DNA from: an uncultured bacterium
GTDB taxonomy: Bacteria; Cyanobacteriota; Vampirovibrionia; Gastranaerophilales; Gastranaerophilaceae
Length of the DNA stretch: 42,422 nucleotides
Assembly (NCBI GenBank): GCA_900549855.1
Contig: URPS01000017.1
Span: 1-42,422 of the forward strand
Reading direction: 5' to 3'
Part shown: piece after piece, positions 41,037-42,422 of the stretch
Numbering within the stretch: the first letter of the stretch is position 1
Layout: each line of letters begins with the position of its first letter
The notes under the pieces: generated by a model
The model's input: only the letters and a program-made list of their open reading frames with translations
Databases searched by the model: none
Told to the model about the DNA's origin: nothing
Position numbers and translations under genes: made by a program

Positions 41037-42092
41037 CTATGTAATAGCAATCTCCATTAATGACTTAATTGCAGGCCATTCAAGTTTCCACAAGCCTGAT
41101 GCATCAAGTGCATAGTTTCCAACACAAGAAAGTTTGCAATCTTTGCATTTATTTACGGTTTCGATAAATACAGGGTCTTTAATTACGTCTTTTAAAGCTC
41201 TGCCTTTTACTGAAATAAATGGTTTTCTATCATAGCAACGCAACATATCTCCGTTTGAATAAATTACAGTTGCGATACGAGGCCAATGGCATTCGTAATA
41301 AGTTTTTTTGTTGATAATATAATCCATAAAATAGTATGAATTTCTTATTGGATAGCCTTGGCGTTTAAGTTCCTTAATCTTGATAAACATTTCCGCTAAT
41401 TGGTCGTTTTCAAGTTCTGTTTCAACAACATTTGTAGCTTCGCCCGGAACGGACGCTGCTTTATTTACAGTAAAGTACAATAAGATATCTGCATCTTTAC
41501 AGTATTGAGCAACTTCTTTGATTTGTTCAAAGTTAGTTTGAGTTGAAACCGTACAACAAATGTAAATTCTCATTTTTGGTGAATGGATTTTGTGATACTC
41601 AATACCGCTCATTACTCTATCGCAAATACCCGGCATATGACGAATATCATCGTGTGCTTTACCAACTGCATCTAAAGAACAAAACATCAAATCCGTATAT
41701 TGACCAAACCCCGGATTTTCTTCTAAGAACCAACCGTTTGTTGCAATTTTAGTATATAAACCTGCATCGTGTGATGCTTTACAAATTTCTGTAAAATCTT
41801 TTCTCAAAAGAGGTTCGCCGCCCCAAAGGATAGAATCCATATAACCGATTTGACCAGCTTCTGTTAAAAGTCTGATGATTTCTTCTTTTGGCATATCATC
41901 TTGACCTTTTTTAGATTTCCAAAAACAGAAATCACAATCGCAGTTACAAGCACTTGTAACCATTAATGAAAAGCATAATGGTTTTGGATTTTTAGACAAT
42001 CTGCTTGCAATGCATTCTAATGCTCCGCCGCCCAAGTGTCTGTAATATTTCAATCTTTCCAAAGTCATGTTATTTCTGGATTTTTTAAACAT
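41037..42092 (-). CDS. Radical SAM protein with SPASM-like C-terminal cysteines
   Basis: A 351-residue radical SAM enzyme. The cluster motif is CNCDCDFC (Cys49, Cys53, Cys56), followed by ILWGGEPLLRKDFTEICK and IATNGWFLEENPG, all as in MoaA/peptide-modifying relatives. Late cysteines at CHWPRIATVIYSNGDMLRC and CKDCKLSC fit a SPASM domain with extra clusters. It overlaps the end of the activase-like gene by eight bases, so those two belong together. Substrate unknown. It is a different subgroup from the radical SAM gene at 27.8-29.3 kb: shorter, without the N-terminal extension. Confidence 0.85.
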   Translation of the reverse strand: MFKKSRNNMTLERLKYYRHLGGGALECIASRLSKNPKPLCFSLMVTSACNCDCDFCFWKSKKGQDDMPKEEIIRLLTEAGQIGYMDSILWGGEPLLRKDFTEICKASHDAGLYTKIATNGWFLEENPGFGQYTDLMFCSLDAVGKAHDDIRHMPGICDRVMSGIEYHKIHSPKMRIYICCTVSTQTNFEQIKEVAQYCKDADILLYFTVNKAASVPGEATNVVETELENDQLAEMFIKIKELKRQGYPIRNSYYFMDYIINKKTYYECHWPRIATVIYSNGDMLRCYDRKPFISVKGRALKDVIKDPVFIETVNKCKDCKLSCVGNYALDASGLWKLEWPAIKSLMEIAIT

Positions 42093-42422
42093 TAACTAAC
42101 TCCTCTTCTTTTTTTATTTTCTTCATTTGTTTTCTTTTTACTAAATCTATAAACGCTTCAATTCTTGTGATATAACCGGCTTTTCCAGTTTGTTCGTCAA
42201 GAACTAAAGTTAAAACCGGAATGTTTTCTTCTTTGCTGACTTTTGACAAAATGTTTTGTGAAACAATCTCCGGCATACAAGAAAACGGCATTATGTGAAT
42301 TACTCCATTAACATTGTTTTTGGCTGCATAAACAGTATCGCCTATTGTTTCTATACATTCTCCGCCGATTGCACGTTTCATATATTTTTCTGCATAACGT
42401 ACACATCTTTCTCTATGAGATT
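42085..42422 (-). CDS. Acyl-CoA dehydratase activase-related protein, C-terminal end (partial)
   Basis: The last 112 residues of a longer protein; the frame runs open past the window edge (SHRERCVRYAEKYMKRAIGG before the first internal ATG), so the start is outside. Landmarks VNGVIHIMPFSCMPEIV, NIPVLTLVLDEQTGKAGY and TRIEAFIDLVKRK match the C-terminal part of the 2-hydroxyglutaryl-CoA dehydratase activase-related proteins (DUF2229/CoA-substrate enzyme activase). In complete proteins this domain follows ASKHA-type ATPase domains and may carry a 4Fe-4S cluster through cysteines such as the Cys in PFSCMPE. It is translationally coupled to the radical SAM gene. Exact role unknown. Confidence 0.8.
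   Translation of the reverse strand, partial: SHRERCVRYAEKYMKRAIGGECIETIGDTVYAAKNNVNGVIHIMPFSCMPEIVSQNILSKVSKEENIPVLTLVLDEQTGKAGYITRIEAFIDLVKRKQMKKIKKEEELVNV

Overview
The window is AT-rich bacterial DNA from an organism with a Gram-negative type envelope: it carries lpxI, lpxB, an MsbA-type exporter and a Wzx/Wzy/Wzz/Wza-type surface polysaccharide locus. Ferritin, a short single-stranded DNA-binding protein, a cyanobacterial/actinobacterial-style Ski2-like helicase and several proteins with a short N-terminal 'F-R/G-A' leader motif make a non-photosynthetic cyanobacterial relative (Melainabacteria/Vampirovibrionia, order Gastranaerophilales, gut) my best guess. That placement comes from memory of family style and was not tested.

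Region 1 (1-6.3 kb): a ferritin gene; then, on the minus strand, a very unusual Clp-N / double AAA-like / M41 (FtsH-type) protease with worn-out ATPase motifs and an in-frame TAA between the ATPase and peptidase parts; then a plus-strand operon ssb - four-carbon acid sugar kinase (DUF1537) - PdxA family dehydrogenase with overlapping genes. Region 2 (6.3-12.2 kb): a repeat island, then an operon of two unrecognised membrane proteins (357 and 851 aa) and an intracellular GH13 enzyme. Region 3 (12.2-18.1 kb): hexapeptide acetyltransferase, a 69-aa unknown protein, an O-methyltransferase, a Ski2-like helicase, a second repeat island containing a 186-nt palindrome, and a homocitrate/isopropylmalate synthase family enzyme. 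Region 4 (18.1-25.3 kb): AGCS amino-acid symporter, lpxI-lpxB, an XRE-like regulator, a secreted Cys-rich protein, and an MsbA-type ABC exporter. These are lipid A precursor, synthesis and flipping functions.

Region 5 (25.4-42.4 kb): after a DUF488 protein, a small unknown protein and a decayed LuxR-like fragment, everything is on the minus strand. Read right to left it runs: end of an acyl-CoA dehydratase activase-like protein (cut by the window), SPASM radical SAM, six-SLBB outer-membrane export protein, polyprenyl-phosphate sugar transferase, GT4 glycosyltransferase, Wzy-like polymerase, DUF115-like protein, CMP-sugar (nonulosonate) synthetase, Wzx flippase, membrane protein with a PD-(D/E)xK-like domain, Wzz, second SPASM radical SAM, PAP2 phosphatase, diacylglycerol-kinase-like lipid kinase. 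The natural reading is a Wzx/Wzy-dependent glycan whose repeat unit includes a sialic-acid-like sugar, exported by the Wza/Wzz pair; lipid-phosphate enzymes follow in the same direction.

The most unusual objects are the interrupted, ATPase-dead Clp/FtsH hybrid, the unknown membrane pair with a GH13 enzyme, the nuclease-like membrane protein inside the glycan locus, and the two repeat islands whose edges abut stop codons. No rRNA, convincing tRNA, CRISPR array or transposase gene was seen.
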